Assembly: GCA_003116995.1 (NCBI GenBank)
Contig: BDSL01000023.1
Location: 248,001 to 312,000 of the forward strand
Source: Yamagishiella unicocca
Lineage: Eukaryota > Chlorophyta > Chlorophyceae > Chlamydomonadales > Volvocaceae
Direction: 5' to 3'
Length of the DNA: 64,000 nucleotides
Shown here piece after piece: positions 1 to 10,900 of the stretch. The position numbers and the translations under genes were made by a program. The notes under the pieces are model-generated. The model made no database searches. It worked only from the letters and a program-made list of their open reading frames with translations, and had not been told where the DNA came from. Within the stretch, counting starts at the first letter, position 1. Every line of letters starts with the position of its first letter.

Positions 1-1860
1 GGGTCCGCTGTCGTGACCCGTGTGTCGGGAAAGGGAGGTAGGCGGCGTCTTCGTGCGCTCAAGTCTCAGCATCCGCGCGTTGGGCCCAGCTGACACACAA
101 CTCATGTCTTGATGATTGCGCTCCACTCTTTCCATCAAAGCACAAATAGTATCATCTAGAGGGAGAAATGGTGGATAATGCACTAATTCCAGGTTTTGGG
201 AGGAGGGTGCGCGCGCGATATCGAGTAATCGCGTGCTCTTTTTTGTTTCAGCTTGGCACAATCCATTTGCGCTTATCTCAAGGTATCACAAAGTGCGTAC
301 TAGCCTAGGGAAAGTCGCAAGGCGCAAGAGTAGAGCATAGCCACTTTCGGAAGCCGTTTCCGCAATAGGAACAGGACACGGCTTAACGGCATGTTGCGGC
401 ACCGATTTGCTCGCCGCATAACAGTGGGTCAGAAAGCAACAGCCTCTAGCTTTGGGAAAGATTGGTCGCCGCAGGCCAACGCCTTCCCTATGGCTCAGCG
501 GTACATAACACATGCATACCGTGGCTTCAGGTGGCTTACAAACACATCGGAGATCAATTGGCCCAGATTACACAATGCAGTTATGGTTACGATACAGTTC
601 ATGCTTCGCGAACCGCACTACAAGCGCACAAGCCACTTCGTGCACCATCGACTTCGCGGGCGTACACGCCTTGCATACTTACGGTGCAGCCACAGAACCT
701 GCTGCTTTGCTCTGCTCTGCACTAGTTGCGCCTGCGCAGCTCCGAAGCAACGGCTTCCTATTTTCATTGTTACAAGCATTAATGGTCGTCCGTCCCATGG
801 GTCGAAACGTAGCCTAAAAAACTTTAATCCAATCCCGTAGCCAGTGCTGCCTACGCTCTCAAGCTGCGACGTGAAATGACAGCTCGGTACAGAATGGTGC
901 CTCATAACAGAACATACATGATGTTGTGCCTCAGAAATGACAAGGTGAAGCCTCTGTCACATGCGACTCCAGCAGCTCTGGTCGGCGATGGTCGGGGTTT
1001 GCCGTTCCTCGGTCGACTGGTTGCTCTTCTTCCTGCGTCTCTTTCAGTGTCAGGCGATGCGCCCGATGCCGTACCATTTGGTATGGGGCCCACTGCAACA
1101 ATTACTACTAGCTCCGCAGCCGGACAATTTACGGAAGTGTTGGACCTCGGACAGGTATGGGGCCCACCCTTGTGTTGACTTGTACAATGCCAAAGGGCGC
1201 ACTCTGAAGCGGGCAAAAGCGGTTGGTCAGCTTGGTCGGTCAGGTCGTTGCTTTCCTTGCCATTGCAATGTCCTGCCTGGATCTACACTAGCCATATGTA
1301 TGGATCTACACTTGCATGCTGGGCGTCCCCATGACCCCCCCCGGTGTTTCCATCACTGGACGGACTTGGCGGCCGCGCGAGGCGGCAGCTATGGTTACTT
1401 GGGTTCCGTTACCTTCGATCGACGCGTATATGGCTGAGACGTGGAGGTGCGTCGTCAAACCCATTCACGCGTAGCTGTGTCGGTGAGGTATAAGATGTAA
1501 AGTGTGTTGCGACTGATTGTAATGCGAAAGGGGAAGTCGGGACCGGAGTTGTGGAGTACGGCCAGCACGCAAACCCGACGTGGCCTGTACAGATCGACAG
1601 GGACAGGTATACACTTCCCGGGCAAGCAGAAGTGTCAACCGTACGGCAGTTCGGTGGTCCAGGCCTTTTTGCCTAAGACATTTTGAAGTTGCGGTTGGAT
1701 ACGTGTAAACACTGCGTAGCCTTGTATACTGTAGCGAAGTGCGATACCTGAGGCCTTTCCGGCGACCAAGCACAGGTCCTCTCGACACAATGTCACAGCC
1801 TAGTGTCCTTCTTGGAGGCGCGCTGATGCGAGTAGCGTCCCTGTATAGGAATCGCAGCGC
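1..1860. other. no gene recognised
   Basis: Open frames of up to about 158 codons occur on both strands, but none shows a recognisable domain, a credible splice chain or algal-type codon bias. A 12-base stretch reading gtatggggccca occurs twice, near 1080 and 1157. The base composition is less GC-rich than in the genes further right. The stretch may hold the promoter and first exon of the SDR gene that follows. Confidence 0.5.
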
Positions 1861-1939
1861 CCATGTTTCTGCCTGCGGGTAAGGTGCTCATTTGCGGTGC
1901 GCTGTTCGCAGTGTTCGGACGGTGTTGATGGGACCTGAT

Positions 1940-4260
1940 TGCTCGCCCGGGTCGCGACAGGGCACGAGCCTTCTCAACGGGTGGTGCCGATACCTCGTCA
2001 ACTTCATCTACTTCTTCATCTGCACAGGTAAAGCCCGATTAGTTGGTGTCACGGCCAAAACGAACCATGCGACGCGCATGCTCCTTACCGAAACGCCGTC
2101 TGCACCCTCACTTTACGTTAAAGCAAAGAGTTACGTAAATTCTCCGTGCCCAACATCGGCTCTATCATCTGCCCGGCGCCCGTGATGTGTGGTGAAGCCC
2201 TTTGTCGTTTGCACCGCCTGACTCTCCCCCACCCACCCCCCCGGGTGCCTCCAGGCTGAAGCGGAATACTCGGGTCCCCCCAAGCTGGTGGTGTTCGGAG
2301 GTCGCGGCTTCGTGGGCAGCTATGTGTGCAAGGAAGCCGTAGCGACCGGGCTGAACGTGGTTGGCGTCAGCCGGGGAGGTGGGTTGGTGGGGAGGAAGAA
2401 CTGCAGGCTGTTGGGGCGGGCAGGCATGCGGACTTGTTTGCCGCACCGCACCCGGGGACATGTGGCGGCGCGGCTTGTTGCGCGGAGCGCGCAACAACCC
2501 GCATCGCACGGTGAGGTCCACTGCCGCCGCTACTGGGTTCCTCCCCCGTGCACGCGCGCCGTACGTACGGCGTGTGTACGGCAGGCTGAATCGCGTACGG
2601 AATCCCCCTTCTGCTGCTGCTGCTGCTGCTGCACCTTACACCCGCCCCCGCGCCCCCCGCCCGCAGGCACCCCGCCGCTCGTTCGGGAGTCGTGGGTGGA
2701 CTCGGTGACCTGGGCGCGGGGCAATGCGCTGGAGCCGCGCACCATCCAGCGCCACCTCGAGGGGGCGGAGGCGGTGGTGTCGTGCATCGGGGGGTTCGGG
2801 TCGACGGAGGAGATGCTGAAGGTGGGCAGGGGGGCGCCCCATGGGGCGGGGTGGGGGGCGGGGTGGGTATGGGTCTCGGTGGGAGCGCCGGGGCTGGGTT
2901 AGGTACGCATATCGCCTGGAGGAGAGATGTGGTGCCGTACGCCTCAAAAAACTGTCACTCTTACGCCGACCGCTGTACTCGGATCCCGATTTCCCCTCCT
3001 GGCACTGAACCTGGTCGCTTGGCAGCTGTGAAGCTGGTTACGCGCTTTGGCGCGAAAAGGCGTCGCCTGGCGTAAACGCAGGCGGACCCTGTGGGCTATT
3101 CGGCGCGATCCGGTGATATTACCACGCGTGGTCACCACGGGATGGATTCCTCGCTGCTGATGTGGTCTTTACGCATCAGGGGGACCGCTTAATAATACAA
3201 CTAAACCTTACCACAGGGTTTCACTACATCTTGCTGTGGTGTTTTCGTTTCACTGAGGGGCGGGTTCGCCCGGCTCAGCGCCATTCCCCCGAAGGTGATG
3301 TCTCCTAGGCCTACTCCCGGCCCTGTTACCGGTGACTGGCTCCACCAGCACCCAGGACACCAGCCCAGATCGACCTTTTACCCCCTCCCGACGCGCCTGA
3401 TGTTACCTGTCTCTGCGCCCCGCCCCGGGGCGGCAAAACCCCAAATCCAAACCCAAATTCAAACCCCAAATCCAAACCCCAAATCCAAACCCCCACCCCC
3501 GCCCGCCCGCCGTCTTGGGGCGCTCCCCGGCAGGTGAACGGCGCCGCCAACGTGGCGGCGATCGAGGCGGCCAAGGCGGCGGGAGTGCAGCGCTTCGTGT
3601 TCATCTCCGCGCACATCCCCAACATCCCAGGAATCGGTAAGCGACGACAGAACTAAGCCTTTCCGCCTGGCTACCTCCCCTCCCCACCACGCCTCCCTCC
3701 TCCTCAACCCCTTCGCCACGAGCCAGCGCTCTGAAACCGCCCTCGCCCTGTTATGCCTCCTATTATGCCTATGCCGTGTAAGCGGTCTTTATGCCACTTC
3801 CCCCCTCCTTAGGATAGCTACTAGCTAGTAATACCTGTTTTCCCCCTTTGTCGCCTCACCGGCTTTCCCTCACCCCTCCCGTCCCCTCCCCTGGCCTGCC
3901 CCAGATACCCTCCTGGGCGGCTACATTCGCGGGAAGCAGGCGGCCGAGGAGGCCCTGCGCGCGCACTTCCCCACCACCGGTGTGATTCTGAGGCCCGGGG
4001 TCATCTATGGGGACCGGGTCGTGTCGTCCAACCTTACGTTGCCGCTAGGCCTAGCGTTCCGGCCCGTGGAGGCGCTGCTGGAGCGCATGGGGCCAGGCGC
4101 GAGGCAGATGGCCGGGGTGCCGCTGCTGGGGGCCGCCTTCGTGCCGCCGGTGAGCGTGGAGACGGTGGCGCGGTTGGCGGTGCGCGCGGCCACGGACCCG
4201 GCGGTGCCCGCGGGCATCATCGACGTGTGGGAGCTGGCGACGAAGGGAAAGAGTGTGTGA
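1940..4260 (+). CDS. atypical SDR, NAD(P)-binding Rossmann-fold protein (plastid-type), 5' end unresolved
   Basis: Predicted NAD(P)-binding epimerase-like protein, resembling plant chloroplast proteins of the At1g32220 type and the mitochondrial Coq11/NDUFA9-like branch of atypical SDRs. Exons read by eye are ?-2027, 2255-2378, 2667-2821, 3534-3636 and 3905-4260, all in phase, with the stop at 4258-4260. The second begins just before LVVFGGRGFVGSYV, a GxxGxxG dinucleotide-binding loop. The next contains AEAVVSCIGGFGS, the end of the third Rossmann strand. The fourth has VQRFVFISAHIP and the last YIRGKQAAEEAL, with the Tyr/Lys spacing of SDR catalytic residues. The exon ending at 2027 reads Ser/Thr-rich (FSTGGADTSSTSS), like a chloroplast transit peptide; its start and the ATG were not found, so the stated start is approximate. 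No TGTAA signal lies between the stop and the Copia LTR at 4352. The substrate is unknown. Confidence 0.82.
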
Positions 4261-4351
4261 GTCTGGCGCTGAGCTGCGGAGTTCAACCTATTGCGGACGA
4301 ATTTGGCACTGGGCCACGAAGATCAGGTGGTGCGTGAGTGCGCTTAAGAGG

Positions 4352-4588
4352 TGTTGAGATGTGTTGGGGTGCGGTCTGCCCCCACACGCTAAGTGCTGGC
4401 GTGTACGACAGTGTTGTTGGCCCTATAGGCCCGCGGCACTGCTCTTTCTAGTTAAGCGTAAGCAAGCAAGCAAGCTAAGCATAATTAGCTGTGTGTAAGC
4501 AAAGAGGAGTCCTAAGCTAGTCCTATCCAGAGTCGAGTGAGTCCAGATTGCATCCAGCCGCCGCTGGATCACACAAAGAGTCGCAACA
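4352..4588 (+). repeat. 5' LTR of the Copia element
   Basis: 237 bp with TGTTGA...CAACA ends. It differs from the right LTR mainly by small indels. It carries extra bases near 4378-4390, 4440-4446 and 4490-4500. The last of these extra segments contains TGTAA (4494-4498), the volvocine poly(A) signal, which the right LTR lacks. Confidence 0.9.
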
Positions 4589-4600
4589 GGTTATGGGCCC
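4589..4600 (+). promoter_or_regulatory. primer-binding site, half-tRNA type (initiator Met tRNA anticodon arm)
   Basis: The 12 bases directly after the left LTR read GGTTATGGGCCC. They are complementary to the anticodon stem-loop of eukaryotic initiator tRNA-Met (CCCATAACC region) rather than to a tRNA 3' end. Such internal, half-tRNA priming is known from Drosophila copia and some relatives. The identification rests on complementarity alone. Confidence 0.7.
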
Positions 4601-4784
4601 CGGCTCACGCTGAGGGTGCTGCATTCTCGATAATATAGAGCGCTGAGTCGCACGCTGAAGATCGCGACGGCATGTAGTTCCTGGCAAGCCCGAAAACGGT
4701 GAAGTCCAGCTTGGTAGAGGTTCAGCGAGGCCGCGACCACTTTAGCGTTTAGTTCTCTGCATGATCTGCCTTGCAGCGGTGTCG

Positions 4785-5062
4785 CAGAAATGCCGCTTTG
4801 TGGGGTGGGAGGCAGATGGGAAGTTTCGGGTGTTGACGGCGGACAACAAGCTGCTGATTCGCAGGGACGTCGGTTCAATGAGTCGCAGCCTTGGCTACTA
4901 ACAGCGGCAGTATGCCCGGCAGAGGAGACCAGCTCGGACGAGGAGGCTGGCGACGGCCCGGCGGCGCAGGCGGTGATTGTGGGGAATGCGCCGGGCGGGC
5001 TGCCACCAGGGGGAGCGGACGGAGCGGCTGAGCCGGGGGAGCAAGTCGCAGCAGGGGACTGA
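4785..5062 (+). pseudogene. Copia integrase C-terminal remnant, frameshifted
   Basis: From 4785 one frame reads KCRFVGWEADGKF and then LLIRRDV, the conserved end of the Copia integrase region (FVGY...SRDV). At about 4870 the reading continues in another frame as RFNESQPW, which completes the usual RDVRFNE motif, so one base has been lost between the two. The second frame then runs through an acidic, Gly-rich linker to a stop at 5060-5062. No reverse transcriptase motif follows, so the RT-coding part is deleted. Confidence 0.75.
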
Positions 5063-5230
5063 GCGGGTGAAGTGGACCTGGCTGGCAGGCTGTTGTCCAG
5101 CTTAGGGCCCGGGGAAGGTCCTTGGAAGGTGAGCGTTGCTCAAGGGGGAGTGTTGATGTTGATCAACGCTCATATACCTCTGGAAATGTAGCAGCAACAG
5201 TACGACCCCAGAGGTCGGGCGCTTTGCTGA

Positions 5231-5554
5231 TTTCAGAAGCTGGGGGAGCATGGAGCGCGGCTCGGGGGGGGCCTGTGGCTGCGGAAGCTAATGACGGATT
5301 TTGGGGTGTTGGGGGCGGGGGCAACAGTGCTGCTGGGTGACAACCGGGGGGCGCTGTCGCTGGCTCGCAACCCGCTGCACTCGGCGCAGTCGAAGCACAT
5401 TGACGCGCTGTACCACTTTGTGCGCGAGCGTGTAGCTATGGGGGAGCTGTCGGTGGAGTACGTGAGTACGGCAGAGATGGTGGCGGACCTGCTCACCAAG
5501 CCGCTACCGGCTCCGCGCTTCGTGGAGTGCCGTACGCAGATGGGAGTGCGCTAA
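5231..5554 (+). pseudogene. Copia RNase H C-terminal fragment
   Basis: The frame from 5231 reads LWLRKLMTDFGV, GDNRGALSLARNPLHS, SKHIDALYHFVRE and TAEMVADLLTKPLP up to the stop at 5552-5554. These are the hallmark blocks of the Copia RNase H end (DNxxAIxLAxNP, KHIDxxYHFxR, ADxLTKxL). The N-terminal half and the whole RT are absent, so this is a remnant. Just upstream, 5145-5160 (aagggggagtgttgatg) looks like a second polypurine-tract/LTR border, perhaps a relic of a nested or rearranged copy. Confidence 0.85.
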
Positions 5555-6583
5555 GGCGCTAGATCAGGAGAGAAGAAGGGCTGAGGTCTGGGCTGTAAGG
5601 ATTGCGGACAGGACTCGACGTGCGGGCACGCGCGTGTGTGTCAGGACTGGATTGCGGGCTAAGGGCGTAACATATGCACGCGGCGTATGTTGATGCTAGG
5701 CTATTTGATCCTGTGTTGATTGAGCGCAGAAGGTGTCTGGCAGGTGTGTGAGTGCTTGGAAAGCGTGGAGGCAGGCAGTGAGGAGTCCGAGGGCAAGATG
5801 AGTCCGGCAAGGAACAACGTGTTCGGGCGTTGCGCGGGCAGTAGCCGTAACTTAGTAGTGGCCCAAGCGTGGGAAGAAAATCGTGCCGTCACGTCGCACA
5901 AACGGACCGGCTAGCACGCATCCTAGCAACTCGGTGAGCGTTGGCGTATAAATTGTGGTGCCACTAACGGTGCGGGCCAAAAAGAGGGTGAATTGAGGTC
6001 AAGTCCCGACACGACGCGAGGGTCGCTCCCCGGTCGCAGTTCTCGCAGTTCTCCGCGGGCTTGGTGTGGGGGCAGGGAGAGCGGATCCTCTCACCTGGTG
6101 TTTTGTGACAGACGTCTGAGTTTGTCAGAGTGGAGATGGCTTGGACTGTTTGAGGCAACGGGCTTGTGATTCGGATTCGCCTGTTGATGAGATTCGCTGT
6201 GAATGGTGTTTGTACGGCTTGGATGGCGCTGTGCAGCACAGGTGCTGTTTGAGGTTGACAGCGGGTGGGCACGGTTGGCCGTGTGTGGAAGCTTGAAGGC
6301 TAGGTTTGTTGCGGCAGAGGGGCGTGGATTGCTCTTCTACATTCATGTGTGTCAATTGGCTCCTTGCGTCACTGATTGCAACAGTGAATCAAGGGGCTGT
6401 TTGTCCCTTTTCCGTGCAGACGTGATAGGCTAGCTGGGAGCGCCTTGTCGTGATCTGATGTGTGTCTATGCGTGTGTAGAAGTGCAGGCTTCTTAGTTCG
6501 ATTGCTCGACTTCGGTTTATGAGCGCCTGGAGAAGTGTCGTGCAGTAGTCGCGGTGCGCGTGTGTTGTCAGCCCGCGGGGGAG

Positions 6584-6788
6584 TGTTGAGATGTGTTGGG
6601 GTGCGGTCTGGCGTGCTGGCGTGTACGACAGTGTTGTTGGCCCTATAGGCCCGCGGCACTCTAGTTAAGCGTAAGCAAGCAAGCAAGTTAAGCATAATTA
6701 GCAAAGAGGAGTCCTAAGCTAGTTATCCAGAGTCGAGTGAGTCCAGATTGCATCCAGCCGCCGCTGGATCACACAAAGAGTCTCAACA
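6584..6788 (+). repeat. 3' LTR of the Copia element
   Basis: 205 bp, co-linear with the left LTR and sharing its long blocks (for example gtgtacgacagtgttgttgg and tccagattgcatccagccgc). It lacks three short segments present in the left copy. It is followed directly by the AGAGG target duplication. Confidence 0.9.
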
Positions 6789-6823
6789 AGAGGTACCGCC
6801 CAGCCTCGCCAGCTATTTGTCGT

Positions 6824-7247
6824 ATCAACCCTCCCGATAACGGAATAAGCTGCTGGGCTGCTGCCTGAGGGCCCAGGAACCTCCTGTGCAATGCCAATAA
6901 GTCCTTGGTACACCTGGCCGGTTCGCAGTGTGCTGCTTAGTTGTCGTCAGGGTCGCATGCGCGAAATCCAAACTCTCCCGATCACGGAGTAAGCTGCTGC
7001 GCTGCCGTCTGAGGGCCCAATTCCTACCCATATATCACCAATAAGCCCTTTACACACCTGGCGCGTTCATGATGCGCTGCTTATTTGTCGCCGCGGCTAA
7101 TCGCACGGAATGTCAACCCTCCCGATAACGGAATAAGCTGCTGGGCTGCTGCCTGAGGGCCCAGGAACCTCATGTGCAATGCCAATAAGTCCTTGGTACA
7201 CCTGGCCGGTTCGCAGTGTGCTGCTTAGTTGTCGTCAGGGTCGCAGG
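6824..7247. repeat. three tandem copies of a ~144-bp unit
   Basis: Copies start near 6826, 6969 and 7114, each with tcccgat(a/c)acgga(a/g)taag and ending in (g/t)ctgctta(g/t)ttgtcg. The first and third are almost identical and the middle one is clearly diverged. This suggests either an old triplication in which the outer copies were homogenised, or a recent duplication spanning the middle. No coding potential is seen. Confidence 0.85.
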
Positions 7248-7905
7248 TGGCGGGAGGGGGGGAAGGAAGCCGGGGGCCAGAAGCGGGCGCAAGGAAGGGG
7301 GCAGAGGGAGAGGAAGGGGTAAGGCGGAGAGGAAGGGGGGAGAGGGAGAGGAAGGGGTAAGAGGGAAGAGGAAGACGGCAGAGGGAGAGGAAGGGGGAAG
7401 GGGGACGGACCGTGTTGGGAGTTGAATCTGGGGCCAACAGCGCATCCTACCAGCGCACCCTATCCCCCCGACTGCTACACTCCCCATGCCGAGTAACCGG
7501 TGCTTTTCTGTAACCCCCAGCTCTAGCCAGTCCACTGAGTACGTCGTCGTACGGCAGGGGCTGTCTCTTTGTACGGCAGGGGCTGTCACTTGGGGGGCCA
7601 GCGCCCCTCCACGACAGCGCCCAGGGCGTACGGACTCCAGGGGCAGGGCGCCATCTGGCCTGTTCAACTGGAATTGAACAGGGCTTGGAAACCCCCTATG
7701 GGTGGGTTGTACTATGGGTGGGTCGTACTATGGGTGGGTCGTACTGTGGGCAGGTCGTACTACTGTGGGGTGGGCGGGTCGCCCTTTGCTTTCATCCCCA
7801 CCCACTCCACCGCAGCCACCCACCCAACCACCCTCACCGCGATGTGGCCCACATACGCGTCTCCTCGCCCACACCCACCCTTCCTTGCAACCCTCCTCCC
7901 CGCAG
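7248..7905. other. purine tract and short tandem repeats; no exon recognised
   Basis: 7248-7408 is a G/A-only-like tract built on aggaaggggtaag/agagggagagg blocks. 7692-7765 repeats actatgggtgggtcgt about four times. 7486-7520 is a copy of a short element (ccatgccgagtaaccgg) found in other introns here. Any 5' exons of the TPR gene that follows should lie here or further left, but I could not identify them. Confidence 0.6.
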
Positions 7906-10900
7906 CGCCAGCGGTCCAGCAGCCCCGACAAGGCCGCTGAGGCGCAGGCGCTGTACCGCCGCTGCCTGGAGGTGTGCGGCTGCAGCCTGGGTGAGGCGCA
8001 CCGGGAGACGCTGGTGGTGGCCACCAACCTGGGAGTGCTGCTGGCGGACCAGGTGGGGCGGGGGCGGGGAGGGGGACGCGGGGAGGGGAGGGGGAGGGAA
8101 AACACGTGGACGCAGGGAGGGGGGAGGGCGGGGGCGGGGGAACTGTCGCAACAAACCACCTCTTCCTCGAACGGCGTCGTCCACCACTCACCGCCCTCCT
8201 CCATCGCTCCATGTGATGTCAGCAACCTGCCCCTCCTCCGCCCTGCCCCTCCTCCTGCCCCTCTTCCTGCCCCTCCTCCTGCCCCTCCTCTCCTCCTTTG
8301 CCGGTTCACCCGTTTTTCCTCCCCCCCCCTTATGCACCCACTGGAATTCCCATGTCGAGTCAACGGTTCTTTTACGTGACCCCCACCCTGCCCCCTCTCC
8401 TGCCCCGCTTCTCCTTCTTTGCCGGTTCACCCGTTTTTCCTCATCCCCCTCCCCTCCTGCCCCACAGCGCCAGTGGTCCAAGTCCGAGCGGCTGCTGAGC
8501 GGTGCGGTGGCCAGCCTGCCCTGCCAGCTGGGGGACTGCCACCCGGACGTGCTGCTGGCGCACAGGAGGCTGGCGGAGGTGCTGGAGCTGCGGAACAAGT
8601 GGGTCGCGGCGCCGACCCATGGGTCGCGGGCTCGTCGCTGGGGCAGCTTACTGTACTTGGGGCTGGTGGCGAAGGGGGTGGACACCTGTATGCATGCCTT
8701 GTAATACCATCAACCGCCCCCGCACGAGGACGTCCGGGCCAATCGGCAAGCATCGGCTTCTACGGCAACCATTGATCGGCCTCGCTCTTGGGCACGCAGC
8801 TTAACGGTAGCAAGAACTAGGTGAAAGGAACGTCCCCACCGAAATTCGCCTCTCAGGATCGCCGCACGAGGACGTCCGGGCCAATCGGCAAGCATCGGCT
8901 TCTCCGGCAACCATTGATCGGCCTCGCTCTTGGGCACGCAGCTTAACGGTAGCAAGAACTAGGTGAAAAGAACGTCCACACCGAAATTCGCCTCTCGGGA
9001 TCGCCGCACGAGGACGTCCGGGCCAATCGGCAAGCATCGGCTTCTCCGGCAACCATTGATCGGCCTCGCTCTTGGGCACGCAGCTTAACGGTAGCAAGAA
9101 CTAGGTGAAAGGAACGTCCCCACCGAAATTCGCCTCTCAGGATCGCCGCACGAGGACGTCCGGGCCAATCGGCAAGCATCGGCTTCTCCGGCAACCATTG
9201 ATCGGCCTCGCTCTTGGGCACGCAGCTTAACGGTAGCAAGAACTAGGTGAAAAGAACGTCCCCACCGAAATTCGCCTCTCGGGATCGCCGCACGAGGACG
9301 TCCGGGCCAATCGGCAAGCATCGGCTTCTCCGGCAACCATTGATCGGCCTCGCTCTTGGGCACGCAGCTTAACGGTAGCAAGAACTAGGTGAAAGGAACG
9401 TCCCCACCGAAATTCGCCTCTCGGGATCGCCGCACGAGGACGTCCGGGCCAATCGGCAAGCATCGGCTTCTCCGGCAACCTTCGATCGGCCTCGCTCTTG
9501 GGCACGCAGCTTAACGGTAGCAGGAACTAGGTGAAAGGAACGTCCCCACCGAAATTCGCCTCTCGGGATCGCCGCACGAGGACGTCCGGGCCAATCGGCA
9601 AGCATCGGCTTCTCCGGCAACCTTCGATCGGCCTCGCTCTTGGGCACGCAGCTTAACGGTAGCAAGAACTAGGTGAAAAGAACGTCCCCACCGAAATTCG
9701 CCTCTCGGGATCGCCGCACGAGGACGTCCGGGCCAATCGGCAAGCATCGGCTTCTCCGGCAACCTTCGATCGGCCTCGCTCTTGGGCACGCAGCTTAACG
9801 GTAGCAAGAACTAGGTGAAAGGAACGTCCCCACCGAAATTCGCCTCTCGGGATCGCCGCACGAGGACGTCCGGGCCAATCGGCAAGCATCGGCTTCTCCG
9901 GCAACCATTGATCGGCCTCGCTCTTGGGCACGCAGCTTAACGGTAGCAAGAACTAGGTTAAAGGAACGTCCCCACCGAAATTCGCCTCTCAGGATCGCCG
10001 CACGAGGACGTCCGGGCCAATCGGCAAGCATCGGCTTCTCCGGCAACCATTGATCGGCCTCGCTCTTGGGCACGCAGCTTAACGGTAGCAAGAACTAGGT
10101 AAAATGAACGTCCCTGCTAAAATTGGCCTCACGGGATCGCCGCACGAGGACGTCCGGGCCAATCGGCAAGCATCGGCTTCTCCGGCAACCATTGATCGGC
10201 CTCGCTCTTGGGCACGCAGCTTAACGGTAGCAAGAACTAGGTGAAAGGAACGTCCCCACCGAAATTCGCCTCTCGGGATCGCCGCACGAGGACGTCCGGG
10301 CCAATCGGCAAGCATCGGCTTCTCCGGCAACCTTCGATCGGCCTCGATCTTGGGCACGCAGCTTAACGGTAGCAAGAACTAGGTGAAAGGAACGTCCCCA
10401 CCGAAATTCGCCTCTCGGGATCGCCGCACGAGGACGTCCGGGCCAATCGGCAAGCATCGGCTTCTCCGGCAACCTTCGATCGGCCTCGCTCTTGGGCACG
10501 CAGCTTAACGGTAGCAAGAACTAGGTGAAAGGAACGTCCCCACCGAAATTCGCCTCTCGGGATCGCCGCACGAGGACGTCCGGGCCAATCGGCAAGCATC
10601 GGCTTCTCCGGCAACCTTCGATCGGCCTCGCTCTTGGGCACGCAGCTTAACGGTAGCAAGAACTAGGTGAAAGGAACGTCCTCACCGAAATTCGCCTCTC
10701 GGGATCGCCGCACGAGGACGTCCGGGCCAATCGGCAAGCATCGGCTTCTCCGGCAACCTTCGATCGGCCTCGCTCTTGGGCACGCAGCTTAACGGTAGCA
10801 AGAACTAGGTGAAAGGAACGTCCACACCGAAATTCGCCTCTCGGGATCGCCGCACGAGGACGTCCGGGCCAATCGGCAAGCATCGGCTTCTCCGGCAACC

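Larger units (their letters stand above)
4352..6788 (+). mobile_element. deleted Ty1/Copia LTR retrotransposon with 5-bp target duplication
   Basis: Two related terminal repeats (4352-4588 and 6584-6788) begin tgttgagatg and end caaca, and are flanked on both sides by AGAGG (4347-4351 and 6789-6793), a 5-bp target-site duplication. A primer-binding site follows the left LTR and a purine run (about 6573-6583) precedes the right LTR. Only the integrase C-terminal end and the RNase H end of pol remain. Gag, protease, the integrase core and the reverse transcriptase are missing, so the copy is non-autonomous. It lies 91 bp after the stop of the SDR gene, in the same orientation. About 1 kb between the RNase H stop (5554) and the right LTR has no recognisable content. 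Confidence 0.9.

Noticed and set aside
3440..3500. Telomere-like repeat (ccaaatccaaacccc)
   Set aside because: The unit differs from the volvocine telomere repeat (CCCTAAAA) and is short and imperfect; it is treated as a simple intronic repeat.
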